From contig NZ_VFPT01000001.1 of assembly GCF_006716865.1 (NCBI RefSeq), positions 2,227,001-2,291,000 on the forward strand: a stretch of DNA of 64,000 nt. Reading direction: 5' to 3'. Below the pieces are notes generated by a model. That model was not told the DNA's origin, did not search any database, and saw nothing but the letters and a program-made list of their open reading frames with translations. Source of the DNA: Roseinatronobacter monicus (lineage in GTDB: Bacteria; Pseudomonadota; Alphaproteobacteria; Rhodobacterales; Rhodobacteraceae). The stretch's first letter is position 1; each line of letters starts with the position of its first letter. Positions 7,117 to 15,775 of this stretch are shown here, one piece after another. Position numbers and translations under genes: made by a program.

Positions 7117-8507
7117 CGGTCACGATCCGCGATGCGATGTGCGACCCGCAGCTATTTGGAGATGTATTCGGGGCCGATAGTTTCGCGGCATGGCGGGCGC
7201 TATTGTCCGGGTTTTATGGCCTGCACTTGTCCGATGATGAGGCCGCTACCTTCAAGAGCCTCACAGCGCGCACAGAAGCCCCACAGGGGCCATTCTCGGA
7301 ACTATGGCTGGTGGTGGGCAGGCGCGGCGGAAAGTCCCATGCAGCGGCTTTGCTGGCATTGTTTCAGGCCGTGTTTCAGGATCACCGCGACAAGCTATCG
7401 CCCGGCGAAATCGCCACCACGTTGGTATTAGCCGCCGATCGACCGCAGGCACGATCTGCCATGCGCTACATCGCGGGCTTATGCGAGCACCCGATGATCC
7501 GCCCGATGGTCAAACGCCAGAACGAAACGACAATCGAATTCAGCAACCGAAGCTCGATCGAGATAGGAACGGCATCTTTCCGAAGTGTCCGGGGCTATAC
7601 ATTATCCGCAGTCATCGCTGACGAAATCGCCTTTTGGCACAGTGACGGTGCATCGCCTGACCGCGAAATCATTCAAGCGTTACGACCGGCCCTTGCTACC
7701 CTCGACGGGCGCTTGATTGCATTGTCATCGCCCTACGCAAAAAGGGGCGAACTTTGGCGAACATACAAGCGCAGTTTTGGCGATGATGCTGATACGCGCG
7801 TTCTGGTCGCGCAGGCACCTACGCTGACTATGAACCCGACACTTGATCCGGCCATAGTTGAGCGGGCAAAGCGCGATGATCTGGAAGCGGCGCGTGCTGA
7901 ATATGAAGCGCAATTCCGCAGTGACATATCCAGCTTTCTTGACACGGATCAGATCGAGCGCGCGACCCGGCGCAAGCCGTTGGAGCTTATGCCGTCATCG
8001 CGTCATCGTTATTTTGCGTTCTGCGATCCAGCGGGCGGGGGCGCGGATGAATTCACCCTGGCAATCGGTCATCGTGAAGGCGACACGGTTGTGGTCGATC
8101 TTGTGCGTGGGCGGCATGGAAGCCCTGCCGAGATCGTCAAGGAATATGCCGATGTGTTGCGGCGCTTTGACATTGGCACGATTCACGGCGACCGATACGC
8201 GGGCCGATGGCCGCGCGATGAATTCATGCGCTGGGGGATCAAATATCAGACTTCAGACTTGGATCGTTCTGGCCTGTATTTGGAACTTTTGGCGCGGTTG
8301 AATTCGGGGTCGGTTGAATTGCCACCTTGTGACAGATTGCAGCGCCAGCTTATCGGGCTTGAACGCCGCACCAGTCGCAGCGGGCGCGATACGATCGACC
8401 ATGCGCCGGGAAGCCATGACGACCGGGCAAACTCGATTGCGGGGCTGGTGGTTCACGCCAAGCGGCGGCAGGGATCGATCAGAATTCTTGAGATTCCGGG
8501 GTGTTAA
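7113..8507 (+). CDS. Phage large terminase subunit
   Basis: The 464-residue DNA-packaging motor is complete in length. The ATPase domain has Walker A GRRGGKS at 69-75, a Walker B in AVIADEIAFW (Asp-Glu at about 170-171), and a coupling segment LIALSSPYAKRGELWR. The C-terminal nuclease has acidic residues in YFAFCDPAGGGADEFTLAI, in IHGDRYAGRW and in HDDRANSIAGL near the end, as in the RNase H-like nuclease of large terminases. Both catalytic halves look intact, so packaging activity is plausible. It sits in a tight operon, and the scaffold-like gene starts 16 bases after its stop. Confidence 0.92.
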   Translation: MTVTIRDAMCDPQLFGDVFGADSFAAWRALLSGFYGLHLSDDEAATFKSLTARTEAPQGPFSELWLVVGRRGGKSHAAALLALFQAVFQDHRDKLSPGEIATTLVLAADRPQARSAMRYIAGLCEHPMIRPMVKRQNETTIEFSNRSSIEIGTASFRSVRGYTLSAVIADEIAFWHSDGASPDREIIQALRPALATLDGRLIALSSPYAKRGELWRTYKRSFGDDADTRVLVAQAPTLTMNPTLDPAIVERAKRDDLEAARAEYEAQFRSDISSFLDTDQIERATRRKPLELMPSSRHRYFAFCDPAGGGADEFTLAIGHREGDTVVVDLVRGRHGSPAEIVKEYADVLRRFDIGTIHGDRYAGRWPRDEFMRWGIKYQTSDLDRSGLYLELLARLNSGSVELPPCDRLQRQLIGLERRTSRSGRDTIDHAPGSHDDRANSIAGLVVHAKRRQGSIRILEIPGC

Positions 8508-8523
8508 AAATGAGGTATATACA

Positions 8524-9006
8524 ATGACCGAAAAACCCGAAGAATATGACGTTGAAGGGCTGTTGCGCAAAAACGCGGAATTGCTAAACGAAGTGAAGGA
8601 GCTAAAGGCCAAGCTGGCAGATGCGCAGGGCGCGGAAGCGGCGGCGCTACAGGCGGTAAGTGATGCACAGGCCACCGTGCGCAAGGTCACGCTTGAGACG
8701 CCGCTAGAGGGCGCTTTGGGGGGCTGTTTTGTGGCACCTTGGCGCGTTGTCCGGCCATTGCTGGATGAGCATTTCACTTTCGACATGGGCGCTGATGGCG
8801 TGTCCGAGATCAAGACGCTATCGGGCGAGGTTGTGGCGCTGGATGGCCTGATGCAGCACGTCCAGACCATTCCAGACTTGGCCGCGATGTTGCGACCGCC
8901 AAGCGGCGGCGGCGCGTCTGGGGGCAACAATGCGGGCCGCGTGGTGCGCAGCGAGGAAAAGCCCGAACCCAAGCCGAAGGTTGCCAGCCCGTTCGGGATA
9001 CGGTAA
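8524..9006 (+). CDS. Scaffold-like coiled-coil protein upstream of the coat gene
   Basis: The ATG at 8524 has AGG seven to nine bases upstream and gives 160 residues. Residues about 10-55 form a strong coiled coil (LLRKNAELLNEVKELKAKLADAQ), the middle is a small folded region, and the tail is a Gly/Ala/Pro/Lys-rich linker ending KPKVASPFGIR. Position between large terminase and coat protein, a coiled coil and a charged C-terminal tail are typical of phage scaffolds, but a head decoration or hypothetical role is equally possible. No protease or portal gene accompanies it. Confidence 0.55.
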   Translation: MTEKPEEYDVEGLLRKNAELLNEVKELKAKLADAQGAEAAALQAVSDAQATVRKVTLETPLEGALGGCFVAPWRVVRPLLDEHFTFDMGADGVSEIKTLSGEVVALDGLMQHVQTIPDLAAMLRPPSGGGASGGNNAGRVVRSEEKPEPKPKVASPFGIR

Positions 9007-9128
9007 TATGATACCGCGCGATGCAGGCCGCTTGTGGTGGTTGTGTGTTGGGCATCTTGTCGCTGTGCGACACCGTTCTGGCCTTGTGGGTCTGACGTTC
9101 AATCCCTGAAAATTGAATGGAGGCCGCT

Positions 9129-10115
9129 ATGGCTGTTACACGCTTGGGCGATGTTATCGTGCCCGAAGAATTCACCGCTTACACCGTGCAAAACACGATG
9201 GAGGCAAACGCGCTGGTGCAGTCTGGCATTGTCACGCGCAATGCTGCGATTGAAGGCCAGCTTACCGCAGGAGCGGATTCGTTCACTGTGCCGTTCTGGA
9301 ATGATCTGGCCGATGATGAAGCCAATATTGCCAATGATGACCCGGACGTGATTGCAACGCCGCGCAAACTGACAGCGGAAAAGCAGATCGTGCGGAAATC
9401 GTTTCTGCACAATTCATGGTCTGCAATGAACTTGGCCAGCGAACTTGCGGGCGCAGATGCGCTGACCCGCATTCAGGATCGAGCGTCTGCATACTGGTCA
9501 CGCCAGACACAGCGGCGCTTGATTGCCAGCTTGAACGGCATCCTGGCCGATAACATTGCAACCGATTCGGGCGACATGGTGCTGGACGTTACCGCGCTGA
9601 CCGCCCCGTCTTCGTCATTTGGCGCGGAAGCGGTAATTGATGCGGCGGGAACGCTTGGCGACCAGATGGGCAATGTTGCAGGCATTGCGGTGCATTCCGA
9701 CATTTACCGCAAGATGCTGAAACTTGATCTTGTGGAATTCATCCCTGACAGCACTGGCCGCATGTTTGCGACCTATCGCGGGATGGCCGTTGTCATGGAT
9801 GACCTTATGCCCAAAGTTGGCGATGACTACACCACCGCGCTATTCGCGCCGGGGGCCGTGGGTTGGGGCATTACCGCGCCAAACATTGCCGATGGCACCG
9901 AGATCGAAAACAAGCCGGGTGCAGGCAACGGCGGCGGGCAACAGATTTTGCACAGCCGCGTTAATCTTTCCGTGCACCCGTCCGGTTTCGCATGGGCAGA
10001 AGATACGGTTGCGGATGAAAGCCCGACGATTGCCGAACTGGCGCTTGCGGCAAACTGGCGGCGCGTTGTCGAGCGCAAGGCGGTTGGTCTGGCGTTTCTC
10101 AAGTCCAAGTTGTGA
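9129..10115 (+). CDS. Phage major capsid (coat) protein
   Basis: This 328-residue protein starts at ATG 9129 with GGAGG at 9118-9122; a start at 9117 would bury that site. The sequence has features of the P22-like/N4-gp56-like coat families: an N-terminal VPEEFTAYTVQNTMEANALVQSG, RRLIASLNGI in the middle, a MAVVMDDLMPKVGDDYTTALFAPGA loop and an E-loop-like region, and the SVHPSGFAWAED segment near the C-terminus. It would form the head. No portal or tail genes follow; the next 1.1 kb is poor in genes. Confidence 0.8.
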   Translation: MAVTRLGDVIVPEEFTAYTVQNTMEANALVQSGIVTRNAAIEGQLTAGADSFTVPFWNDLADDEANIANDDPDVIATPRKLTAEKQIVRKSFLHNSWSAMNLASELAGADALTRIQDRASAYWSRQTQRRLIASLNGILADNIATDSGDMVLDVTALTAPSSSFGAEAVIDAAGTLGDQMGNVAGIAVHSDIYRKMLKLDLVEFIPDSTGRMFATYRGMAVVMDDLMPKVGDDYTTALFAPGAVGWGITAPNIADGTEIENKPGAGNGGGQQILHSRVNLSVHPSGFAWAEDTVADESPTIAELALAANWRRVVERKAVGLAFLKSKL

Positions 10116-10588
10116 TGAGTTGGGGCAGGTTGCGCCCGTGGTTTCGAGGGTAGCGCCACGAAGCAACCCGGTTAGTCAGTGAGTGCGAAAACCCTGACAG
10201 GCGCGGTGGGCGCTGATTACCTTTCGCCCGCGTGGCGTCATATGGGGCGGGCTTTCGGGCCTGCCCTTTTTCACAAGAGGGGAAGCGATGGCACAGAACC
10301 CAGAGTTACACTTGTGGCGCATGGTGCTGGCCTTGGCGATACGGTAGTGACGGGCTGCTATGCGGACCTTGCCGTCGTTCACCATTATTGTAACATGACA
10401 TCTCCGACTGGGCGATGGATGGCGAATGCCCGATCAATGTAATTGTCCCATCCGGCTTCATGATCAACCTTGTGCCGTCGGGCATCGTAGAATCGATGCG
10501 GCATCAACGCTATCCAATCGATCAGGAAAGCCACCGGCTAACAGAAACGGTAGCGTCCGTGCAACAACGCCGTCCAGAGGAGGGCCAA
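10116..10588. other. Gene-poor tail of the element
   Basis: I see no convincing gene. One 19-codon frame at 10288-10347 has a good ribosome-binding site (GAGGGGAAGCG before ATG) and begins MAQNPELHLWRMVLALAIR, which resembles the opening of short phage-locus proteins, but it meets TAG at once. It may be the remnant of a head-associated gene that followed the coat gene. The frame at 10179-10442 has no start signal and no domain. Confidence 0.35.
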
Positions 10589-11020
10589 TCACATGCGCGG
10601 GATGCTTTGGCCGTCTGACGCCAGCCGACCGGCAAGCGCATCTATGGCCTGTTGTGCATAATCCATCCGAAGTTGATATTCGCCGCCGCCGACAACAAAT
10701 TCTGGAGGCTCATACCCCAAAACGCCCAAGACCTGCCTGAGATGGGTGCCCGACAATGAAACATAATCGGCGTTTTCGCCAGTGATCCAATTATAGAAAC
10801 GACCGCCAAATCTTTTGCGTCTGCGTGCAGCGGCACGGACAAAGGCGCATTGAACTGCCAACGACTGGTGTAACCCTGCGACATCATGCGGGAATAGCGA
10901 CATCGCAATTCTAACCCAAGCGAACATGGGCGCGCTGCTGAAAGGAGAGCCCTCCTTGAACCCCCTGAGGGGCTTGGGGGGCAACCTTACGACTTTTATT
11001 ATGGGTAAGCCTTCGGACAA
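10589..11020 (-). CDS. Hypothetical protein, opposite strand to the virion genes
   Basis: The frame encodes up to 143 residues; the compositionally protein-like part begins near SLFPHDVAGLHQSLAVQC and continues through RRRKRFGGRFYNWITGENADYVSLSG to a helical end. An internal ATG (about 10924 or 10900) may be the real start, because the first 35 residues are Pro/Arg-rich and weak. The pattern of a basic stretch, then a Trp-containing turn, then VL-rich helix vaguely resembles small regulators in phage elements. It faces the virion genes and ends near the right arm of the element. I do not recognise a family. Confidence 0.4.
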   Translation of the reverse strand: MSEGLPIIKVVRLPPKPLRGFKEGSPFSSAPMFAWVRIAMSLFPHDVAGLHQSLAVQCAFVRAAARRRKRFGGRFYNWITGENADYVSLSGTHLRQVLGVLGYEPPEFVVGGGEYQLRMDYAQQAIDALAGRLASDGQSIPRM

Positions 11021-11171
11021 TTTTCACCTCCAAGCCGTCATCGGGTATCTTGTGTCAGGTGGCGAACACTAGCAGGGCATGGATCATGCGGGCGTGATGC
11101 GCGCATATCGCGCCGGATTACCACAGCAAGGCAGGCGCGCGGCGTAGATCACGAAGCCGTTACCGCTTCTC

Positions 11172-11231
11172 ATGCTTACTCGCTGACTTGCTTACAAAAT
11201 GCTTACTTTTCAGCTTTTCCGCCTGTAAGCA
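11172..11231. promoter_or_regulatory. TTGCTTAC-type repeats at the right end, likely arm-type sites
   Basis: ATGCTTAC at 11172-11179, TTGCTTAC at 11188-11195, ATGCTTAC at 11199-11206 and the inverted TGTAAGCA at 11224-11231 lie 40 to 100 bases from the right att copy. They match the octamers beside the left att copy. This is what is expected for integrase or excisionase arm sites at attR. Confidence 0.5.
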
Positions 11232-11270
11232 CCACCACCCCAAAACCCGCTAAGTTGTTGATTTTGAAGA

Positions 11271-11354
11271 TGGTGGGCGACCCTGGAATCGAACCAGGCG
11301 TGGGTCTCCCCGGCGGAGTTACAGTCCGCTGCCGCACCTTGCAGCCCGTCGCCC
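11271..11354 (-). tRNA. tRNA-Tyr (anticodon GTA), insertion target
   Basis: Reads on the minus strand from GGGCGAC (11354) to the encoded CCA (11271), 84 nt. The acceptor stem GGGCGAC/GTCGCCC is perfect; the anticodon stem GCGGA/TCCGC holds the loop CTGTAAC with anticodon GTA; a long variable arm makes it a class II tRNA; the T arm is CCTGG-TTCGATT-CCAGG. It is the intact copy at the right end of the element. Its T stem differs from the displaced copy at 328-385 by a compensatory pair, implying that the present 3' half came in with the element. Confidence 0.93.
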
Positions 11355-11528
11355 TTAGTGCCGCTCAATTATCGAAGCGGCCCGCAGGCGTCAAGGGCAC
11401 AAAAGCGCCCCTGCCCGAACTTCTTGCCTCACCCCGATTCCCCCCTTGCACCCCGCGCCCTGCCTGCGCATGCTGAACCTGACACCGCGCGGATACCCGC
11501 GCCCTGCAAGATGATGAAAGCAAGTGAC

Positions 11529-12317
11529 ATGAAGAAACCCGATTGGGTGATCGACAAGGAACGCGCCAAGCGCGCCAGCAGCGCCACCACGCTGTGGCTG
11601 TTTGGCCTGCATGCCGTGGAAGACGCGCTGAAAAACCCAAAGCGGGCCAAGCTGCGCCTGATCCTGACGCGCAATGCCGCCGACAAGCTGGCAGAGGCGG
11701 TCGCCGCCTCGGGGATGGAGGCTGAGATCAGCGACCCGCGCAAATTCGCAGCCCCGCTTGATGCCGCCGCTGTGCATCAGGGGGCCGCATTGGAGGTGCG
11801 CCCGCTCGATTGGGGCAGTGTCAGTGACTGCTGCGCCCCGGAAGGGGCACGCGGGCTGGTGGTCATGCTGGACCGTGTGAGCGACCCGCATAATGTCGGC
11901 GCGATCCTGCGCTCGGCCGAAGTGTTCGGCGCGCAGGCCGTTATTGCGACCCAGCGCCATGCCGCCCCTGAAACCGGCGCTTTGGCCAAAACCGCCAGCG
12001 GCGCGCTGGAGCGTCAGCCTTATTTGCGCGTGCGCAATCTGGCCGAGGAAATGGAGGTGCTGAAATCCTTGGGCTATGTGGTTCTGGGGCTGGATGGCAC
12101 AGGCGAGGTGTTGCTGGCCGATGGCTTGGCCCAGTTCCCCCCCGGCCCGATTGCAGTTGTTTTGGGTGCCGAAGGGCCGGGCCTGCGCGACAAGACGCGC
12201 GACACCTGTGATCTGATCGTGCGGATACCGGCGACAGGGGATTTCGGCTCGCTCAATGTGTCGAACGCAGCGGCGGTCGCGCTCTATGCCGCGCGGATGG
12301 CACAGGGAGACGGGTAG
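11529..12317 (+). CDS. rlmB: 23S rRNA (guanosine-2'-O-)-methyltransferase, TrmH/SpoU family
   Basis: RlmB-type SPOUT enzyme that 2'-O-methylates a guanosine of 23S rRNA using S-adenosylmethionine. After a basic start (KPDWVIDKERAKR) comes the substrate-binding domain (LFGLHAVEDALKN), then the knotted SPOUT domain with motif 1 in VVMLDRVSDPHNVGAILRSAEVFG, motif 2 in VVLGAEGPGLRD and motif 3 in VRIPATGDFGSLNVSNAAAVALY. These are the classic three TrmH motifs. ATG 11529 gives 262 residues; an ATG at 11511 would add six. A longer upstream frame would run into tRNA-Tyr and is unlikely. The next gene starts six bases after the stop. Confidence 0.88.
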   Translation: MKKPDWVIDKERAKRASSATTLWLFGLHAVEDALKNPKRAKLRLILTRNAADKLAEAVAASGMEAEISDPRKFAAPLDAAAVHQGAALEVRPLDWGSVSDCCAPEGARGLVVMLDRVSDPHNVGAILRSAEVFGAQAVIATQRHAAPETGALAKTASGALERQPYLRVRNLAEEMEVLKSLGYVVLGLDGTGEVLLADGLAQFPPGPIAVVLGAEGPGLRDKTRDTCDLIVRIPATGDFGSLNVSNAAAVALYAARMAQGDG

Positions 12318-12322
12318 CGTAC

Positions 12323-13315
12323 ATGCTCAGCGATCAGATTACCGATTTCGGACACAGCGCCAGCGGGCAGCCCGTTCAACGCATCACACTGCGCTCGGAC
12401 GGGTTGGAGGTCAGTGTGCTGACCTTGGGGGCCATTTTGCAAGCGGTGCGGCTTGCGGGGCTGCGCCCTTCGGTCGTGGTGGGGTTCGACAGCGCCCAAG
12501 CGTATGGCGGGGCCAATATGTATTGCGGCGCAATTGTCGGCCCGGTCGCTGGCAGGTTGCGCGGTGCAGAGGCGATGATCGGCGATCAGCTTTGGCGGTT
12601 TGATCCCAATGAGGGGCAGCAGTTGCTGCACAGCGGCGCAGAGGGCGTACATCAGCGTCTGTGGCAGATCGCAGAGCTGGGCGAGGACCATGTGACCCTT
12701 GCGCTGGATCTGGCCCATTGCGAAGGCGGCTTTCCCGGTCTGCGCCGGTTTGAGGCGCGCTACCGTGTTGCAGGTCACAGCCTTTCGCTGGACCTCATAA
12801 CCCGAACCGACCGGCCAACGCTTGCCAATCTGGCCCCCCATGCGTTCTGGAACCTTGGCGGGGGCGATACGCTTGCGGGGCATCGGCTGCGCGTTGCCGC
12901 GGATCATGTTCTGCCTGTCGGGCCAGAACTATACCCCGTCGCGGGCCCTGCCCCTGTCGCCCGGCATCTTGATCTGCGCAACGGGCAACCGCTTGGCGCA
13001 TTGCCGGGCTATGACGAGTGCTTTTGCCTGTCGCAGGCGCGCCAGCCCATGCGCCCTGTCGCGTGGCTTGATCTGCCCGATTTGCCGCATGCCCCGGCGC
13101 TGAAAATGGCCACGACCGAACCCGGCTTGCAGGTCTATGATGGCAGGCGGCACCCGACCCGGCCCTTCTTCGGCGTGGCATTGGAAAGCCAGTGCTGGCC
13201 GGATGCGCCGCATCACGACGCGTTCCCGTCTATTATGTTGCGACCAGAGGATGGCGCGCTGTGCCAAAGCACCTGCTGGACGCTCGATCTCATACCGAGA
13301 GGTGATGCAGAATGA
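12323..13315 (+). CDS. Aldose 1-epimerase (mutarotase) family protein
   Basis: This 330-residue protein interconverts alpha and beta anomers of aldoses. Family hallmarks are the galactose-mutarotase fold with the early motif VVGFDSAQAY and YCGAIVGPVAGR, the catalytic His in NLAPHAFWNLGG, and the Glu in GVALESQCWPDAPHH near the C-terminus. It is followed with an ATGA overlap by a small lipoprotein gene. No sugar genes are next to it, so its in vivo substrate is not clear. The length fits the family. Confidence 0.85.
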   Translation: MLSDQITDFGHSASGQPVQRITLRSDGLEVSVLTLGAILQAVRLAGLRPSVVVGFDSAQAYGGANMYCGAIVGPVAGRLRGAEAMIGDQLWRFDPNEGQQLLHSGAEGVHQRLWQIAELGEDHVTLALDLAHCEGGFPGLRRFEARYRVAGHSLSLDLITRTDRPTLANLAPHAFWNLGGGDTLAGHRLRVAADHVLPVGPELYPVAGPAPVARHLDLRNGQPLGALPGYDECFCLSQARQPMRPVAWLDLPDLPHAPALKMATTEPGLQVYDGRRHPTRPFFGVALESQCWPDAPHHDAFPSIMLRPEDGALCQSTCWTLDLIPRGDAE

Positions 13316-13884
13316 TGCGGTTGCTGGCGTTTGCGGTGCTTGGGCTGGCCTTGCTGTCGGGGTGCGCCTCCATCTCGCGCGAAGAGTGTCAGGTGGGCGA
13401 CTGGGCGGCGATTGGGGAACGTGATGGTGCAGACGGGCGCGTCGCCGACACACAATTTGGCCGCCATGTGAGCGCCTGCGCCAAGGTCGACATCACCCCG
13501 GATCGCGCGGCATGGGAACAGGGTTATGCGACAGGGCTGCGCTCTTATTGTACACCGCAAACTGGCCTGCGCGAAGGCGAGGCAGGCCGCCCCTATCGCA
13601 ATGTGTGCCCCGGTGCGGATGAAGCCGGTTTCCTGCTGGGGCATGATCTGGGCCTGAGCGCATATCGCCAACGCGCACGCATCGAGGAAATCAGGCGCGA
13701 GATTGCGCAGTTGCAGCGCTTCTCGCCGGTACGATCCGACGATCCCCAGTCAGAGGGTGCGGCGCGGCGGGCAAGGCAGGCAAGCCAGAGTGAGATATTG
13801 ATGCTCCGTCTGGACGAGAGCATGGCCCGCGCGCAACTCTTGCGGATCGAGCGTGAGATACGCGCTTTCAGGGCAGCGTTATGA
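13312..13884 (+). CDS. DUF2799-type lipoprotein
   Basis: The 190-residue protein has an N-terminal signal peptide ending in a lipobox (ALLSGC, Cys about residue 18), so it should be lipid-anchored. The segment ECQVGDWAAIGERDGADG and the following WEQGYATGLRSYCTPQTG, with YRNVCPG, are the DUF2799 pattern. The C-terminal third is a charged helical stretch. The gene overlaps the preceding epimerase by four bases and its end overlaps the convergent purN by 17 bases. Function unknown. Confidence 0.75.
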   Translation: MMRLLAFAVLGLALLSGCASISREECQVGDWAAIGERDGADGRVADTQFGRHVSACAKVDITPDRAAWEQGYATGLRSYCTPQTGLREGEAGRPYRNVCPGADEAGFLLGHDLGLSAYRQRARIEEIRREIAQLQRFSPVRSDDPQSEGAARRARQASQSEILMLRLDESMARAQLLRIEREIRAFRAAL

Positions 13885-14461
13885 AGTCGCGCTGCCCAGA
13901 GACCACACGGCGCAACACCAGCGGGTAGAGCTGGTGTTCCAGTGGCAAAATGCGCGCAGCCAGTGTCGCAGGCGTGTCGCCGCTCAGCACCGGCACGCGC
14001 GCCTGCCCCAGAATTGGGCCATCATCCAGTTCGGCGGTCACTTCATGCACTGTACACCCGGCCTCAGCATCGCCAGCTTCAATTGCGCGGGCATAGGTGT
14101 TCAGACCCTTGTATTTCGGCAAAAGCGAAGGATGAATGTTTAGCATCCGCCCTTCAAACCGGCGCACGAAGTCGGCACTCAAAACCCGCATGAACCCTGC
14201 CAAAGCAATCAGGTCCGGCTGCGCATCCCGCAATGGCTTTAGCAACTCGGCCTCGAAACCCGCCCGATCCCCCTTGAAAGCGCGATGATCGACCACAGCC
14301 GTCGGGATGCCCATGGCCTGCGCTTTGGCAAGCCCGCCTGCCTGCGGGTCATTCGACAACACAAGGCAGGGGCGCGCGGGGTGGTCACCCTGCATGGACT
14401 GCGCCAGCGCCACCATATTTGACCCCGATCCTGAAATCAGGATCGCGACACGCTGCGTCAT
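13868..14461 (-). CDS. purN: Phosphoribosylglycinamide formyltransferase
   Basis: Third step of de novo purine synthesis: formyl transfer from 10-formyltetrahydrofolate to GAR. The 197-residue protein starts [15 protein letters not shown], the GAR-binding glycine-rich loop. The signature for the folate site is in [16 protein letters not shown], followed by [46 protein letters not shown], containing the catalytic NIHPSLLP and the HxxxxExDxG region. It overlaps purM upstream by four bases, so both are co-transcribed. Confidence 0.94.
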   Translation of the reverse strand: MTQRVAILISGSGSNMVALAQSMQGDHPARPCLVLSNDPQAGGLAKAQAMGIPTAVVDHRAFKGDRAGFEAELLKPLRDAQPDLIALAGFMRVLSADFVRRFEGRMLNIHPSLLPKYKGLNTYARAIEAGDAEAGCTVHEVTAELDDGPILGQARVPVLSGDTPATLAARILPLEHQLYPLVLRRVVSGQRDFITLP

Positions 14462-15504
14462 GCCAATGTGCCCGAATAGCGCAGACCGGCACCTTCGCTG
14501 ACATGGCCCAGCAGGTATACCTGCTCGCCTGCATCACGCAGCACGGCAGTCAATGCCTCGGCGCGGTCAGGGGCGACGACCAGCACCATACCGATGCCCG
14601 CATTAAAGGTTTTCAGCAATTCGGCCTGATCCAGCCCCCCTTCGCTGGCCAGCCAGCGAAAGACCGGTGGCAGACGCCACGCCCCAAGGTCAATATCCGC
14701 GCCAAGCCCTTCGGGCAAGACACGTGGCAGGTTTTCAGTCAGCCCGCCGCCCGTGATATGGGCCAGCGCATGAACCCCACCGGCACGGATCGCGGCCAGC
14801 GCTGGTTTGACATACAGGCGCGTAGGCGCAAGCAATGCTGCGCCAAGGCTTGCATCAGCGAATGGTGCAGGCGCGTCCCACCCCAGCCCTGCCCGCTCGA
14901 CCACCTTGCGCACAAGGCTATAGCCATTGGAATGCACCCCGTCAGACGCCAATCCAAGCAGCACATCGCCGGGCTGGACACCGGCGGGCATCTCGGCCCC
15001 CCGCTCCATCGCGCCGACAGAAAAACCGGCAAGGTCGAAATCCTTGGCCTCGTACATGCCCGGCATCTCGGCGGTTTCCCCGCCGATCAACGCGCAGCCA
15101 GACAGGCGGCACCCTTCGGCAATGCCAGAGATGATGCGCGTGGCCGCTGCCACATCCAGCTTGCCGGTTGCAAAATAGTCGAGGAAGAACAGCGGCTCTG
15201 CGCCCTGACAGACCAGATCATTGACGCACATCGCCACCAGATCAATTCCGATTGTGTCGAGCGTGTCGGTATCAATCGCAATCCGCAGCTTAGTGCCCAC
15301 GCCATCGGTGGCGGCAACCAGAATCGGGTCGTGATAACCTGCCCCCTTGAGGTCGAACAAGGCACCAAAGCCGCCCAGCCCCGCCATCACCCCCGGACGC
15401 ATGGTCGCCTTGGCGGCAGGTTTGATCGCCTCCACAAGCGCATTGCCTGCGTCGATATCGACGCCAGCCTGCGCATAACTCAACCCGTCTTTGCCATCTT
15501 GCAT
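14458..15504 (-). CDS. purM: Phosphoribosylformylglycinamidine cyclo-ligase
   Basis: AIR synthetase, fifth step of de novo purine synthesis: FGAM + ATP to AIR. It is 348 residues. Motifs seen: the AIRS-family N-terminal [49 protein letters not shown]; the catalytic region [34 protein letters not shown] near the C-terminal domain. Expressed first in a purM-purN operon by ATGA overlap. The gap to the tRNA at 15642 should contain its promoter. Confidence 0.95.
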   Translation of the reverse strand: MQDGKDGLSYAQAGVDIDAGNALVEAIKPAAKATMRPGVMAGLGGFGALFDLKGAGYHDPILVAATDGVGTKLRIAIDTDTLDTIGIDLVAMCVNDLVCQGAEPLFFLDYFATGKLDVAAATRIISGIAEGCRLSGCALIGGETAEMPGMYEAKDFDLAGFSVGAMERGAEMPAGVQPGDVLLGLASDGVHSNGYSLVRKVVERAGLGWDAPAPFADASLGAALLAPTRLYVKPALAAIRAGGVHALAHITGGGLTENLPRVLPEGLGADIDLGAWRLPPVFRWLASEGGLDQAELLKTFNAGIGMVLVVAPDRAEALTAVLRDAGEQVYLLGHVSEGAGLRYSGTLA

Positions 15505-15641
15505 GATCGCAGCCCCTTGCAGCCGATGCCCTTTGACCCGCGCGATAGCCGATTGCTCAGGTCAGGGCAACCACAGGCAGACGTGATCGGGCAAACTGCC
15601 TGCTTGACCCTGTCTTGCAATCCGCTTAGCTAGCCACCGCC

Positions 15642-15718
15642 GGGCCTGTAGCTCAATTGGTTAGAGCAGAGCGCTCATAACGCTTTGGTTGGGGGTTCGA
15701 GTCCCTCCGGGCCTACCA
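15642..15718 (+). tRNA. tRNA with CAT anticodon (Met, or Ile2 read via lysidine)
   Basis: A complete cloverleaf of 77 nt including encoded CCA. The anticodon stem GAGCG/CGCTT holds the loop CTCATAA with anticodon CAT. The T arm is GGGGG-TTCGAGT-CCCTC type. The acceptor stem has a G-U first pair and a U-G sixth pair. CAT is shared by elongator Met, initiator and Ile2 tRNAs; the D arm (AGCTCAATTGGTTAGAGC) rules out initiator-specific features, so elongator Met or Ile2 remain. Confidence 0.85.
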
Positions 15719-15775
15719 TTCCTCGGCACTTGATTGACGCACTGAATATCCGCAGCCGCCTGAGGGATGTGTGAC

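Larger units (their letters stand above)
328..11328. mobile_element. Integrated element in the 3' end of tRNA-Tyr (prophage or phage-satellite-like)
   Basis: The segment is bounded by two 58-bp copies (328-385 and 11271-11328) of the 3' half of tRNA-Tyr, with two mismatches. A tyrosine recombinase gene starts at 525, next to the left copy, and the intact tRNA is on the right, the usual layout of a tRNA-targeting element. Gene order is integrase, short gene broken by an ISL3 copy, AlpA-like regulator, two small genes, Toprim primase-like protein, RepA-like ATPase, repeat cluster, small terminase-like gene, 46-residue protein, large terminase, scaffold-like protein and coat protein. Genes abut or overlap by ATGA. 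No portal, head protease, connector, tail or lysis gene can be seen, so it is either a decayed prophage or a satellite carrying capsid and packaging genes. Confidence 0.85.

Noticed and set aside
7113-10115. Gene transfer agent cluster (terminase and capsid)
   Set aside because: Rhodobacterales GTA clusters have about 15 head and tail genes and no integrase or att sites. This module is flanked by att repeats and lacks portal and tail genes.
10179-10442. 87-codon open frame after the coat gene
   Set aside because: No ribosome-binding site, no domain and overlaps a better-positioned but truncated frame at 10288; left as uncertain non-coding DNA.
14419-15633. 404-codon plus-strand open frame
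   Set aside because: It is antisense to purM and part of purN; composition (Gln/Arg/His-rich, no domain) is that of a shadow frame of a GC-rich gene.
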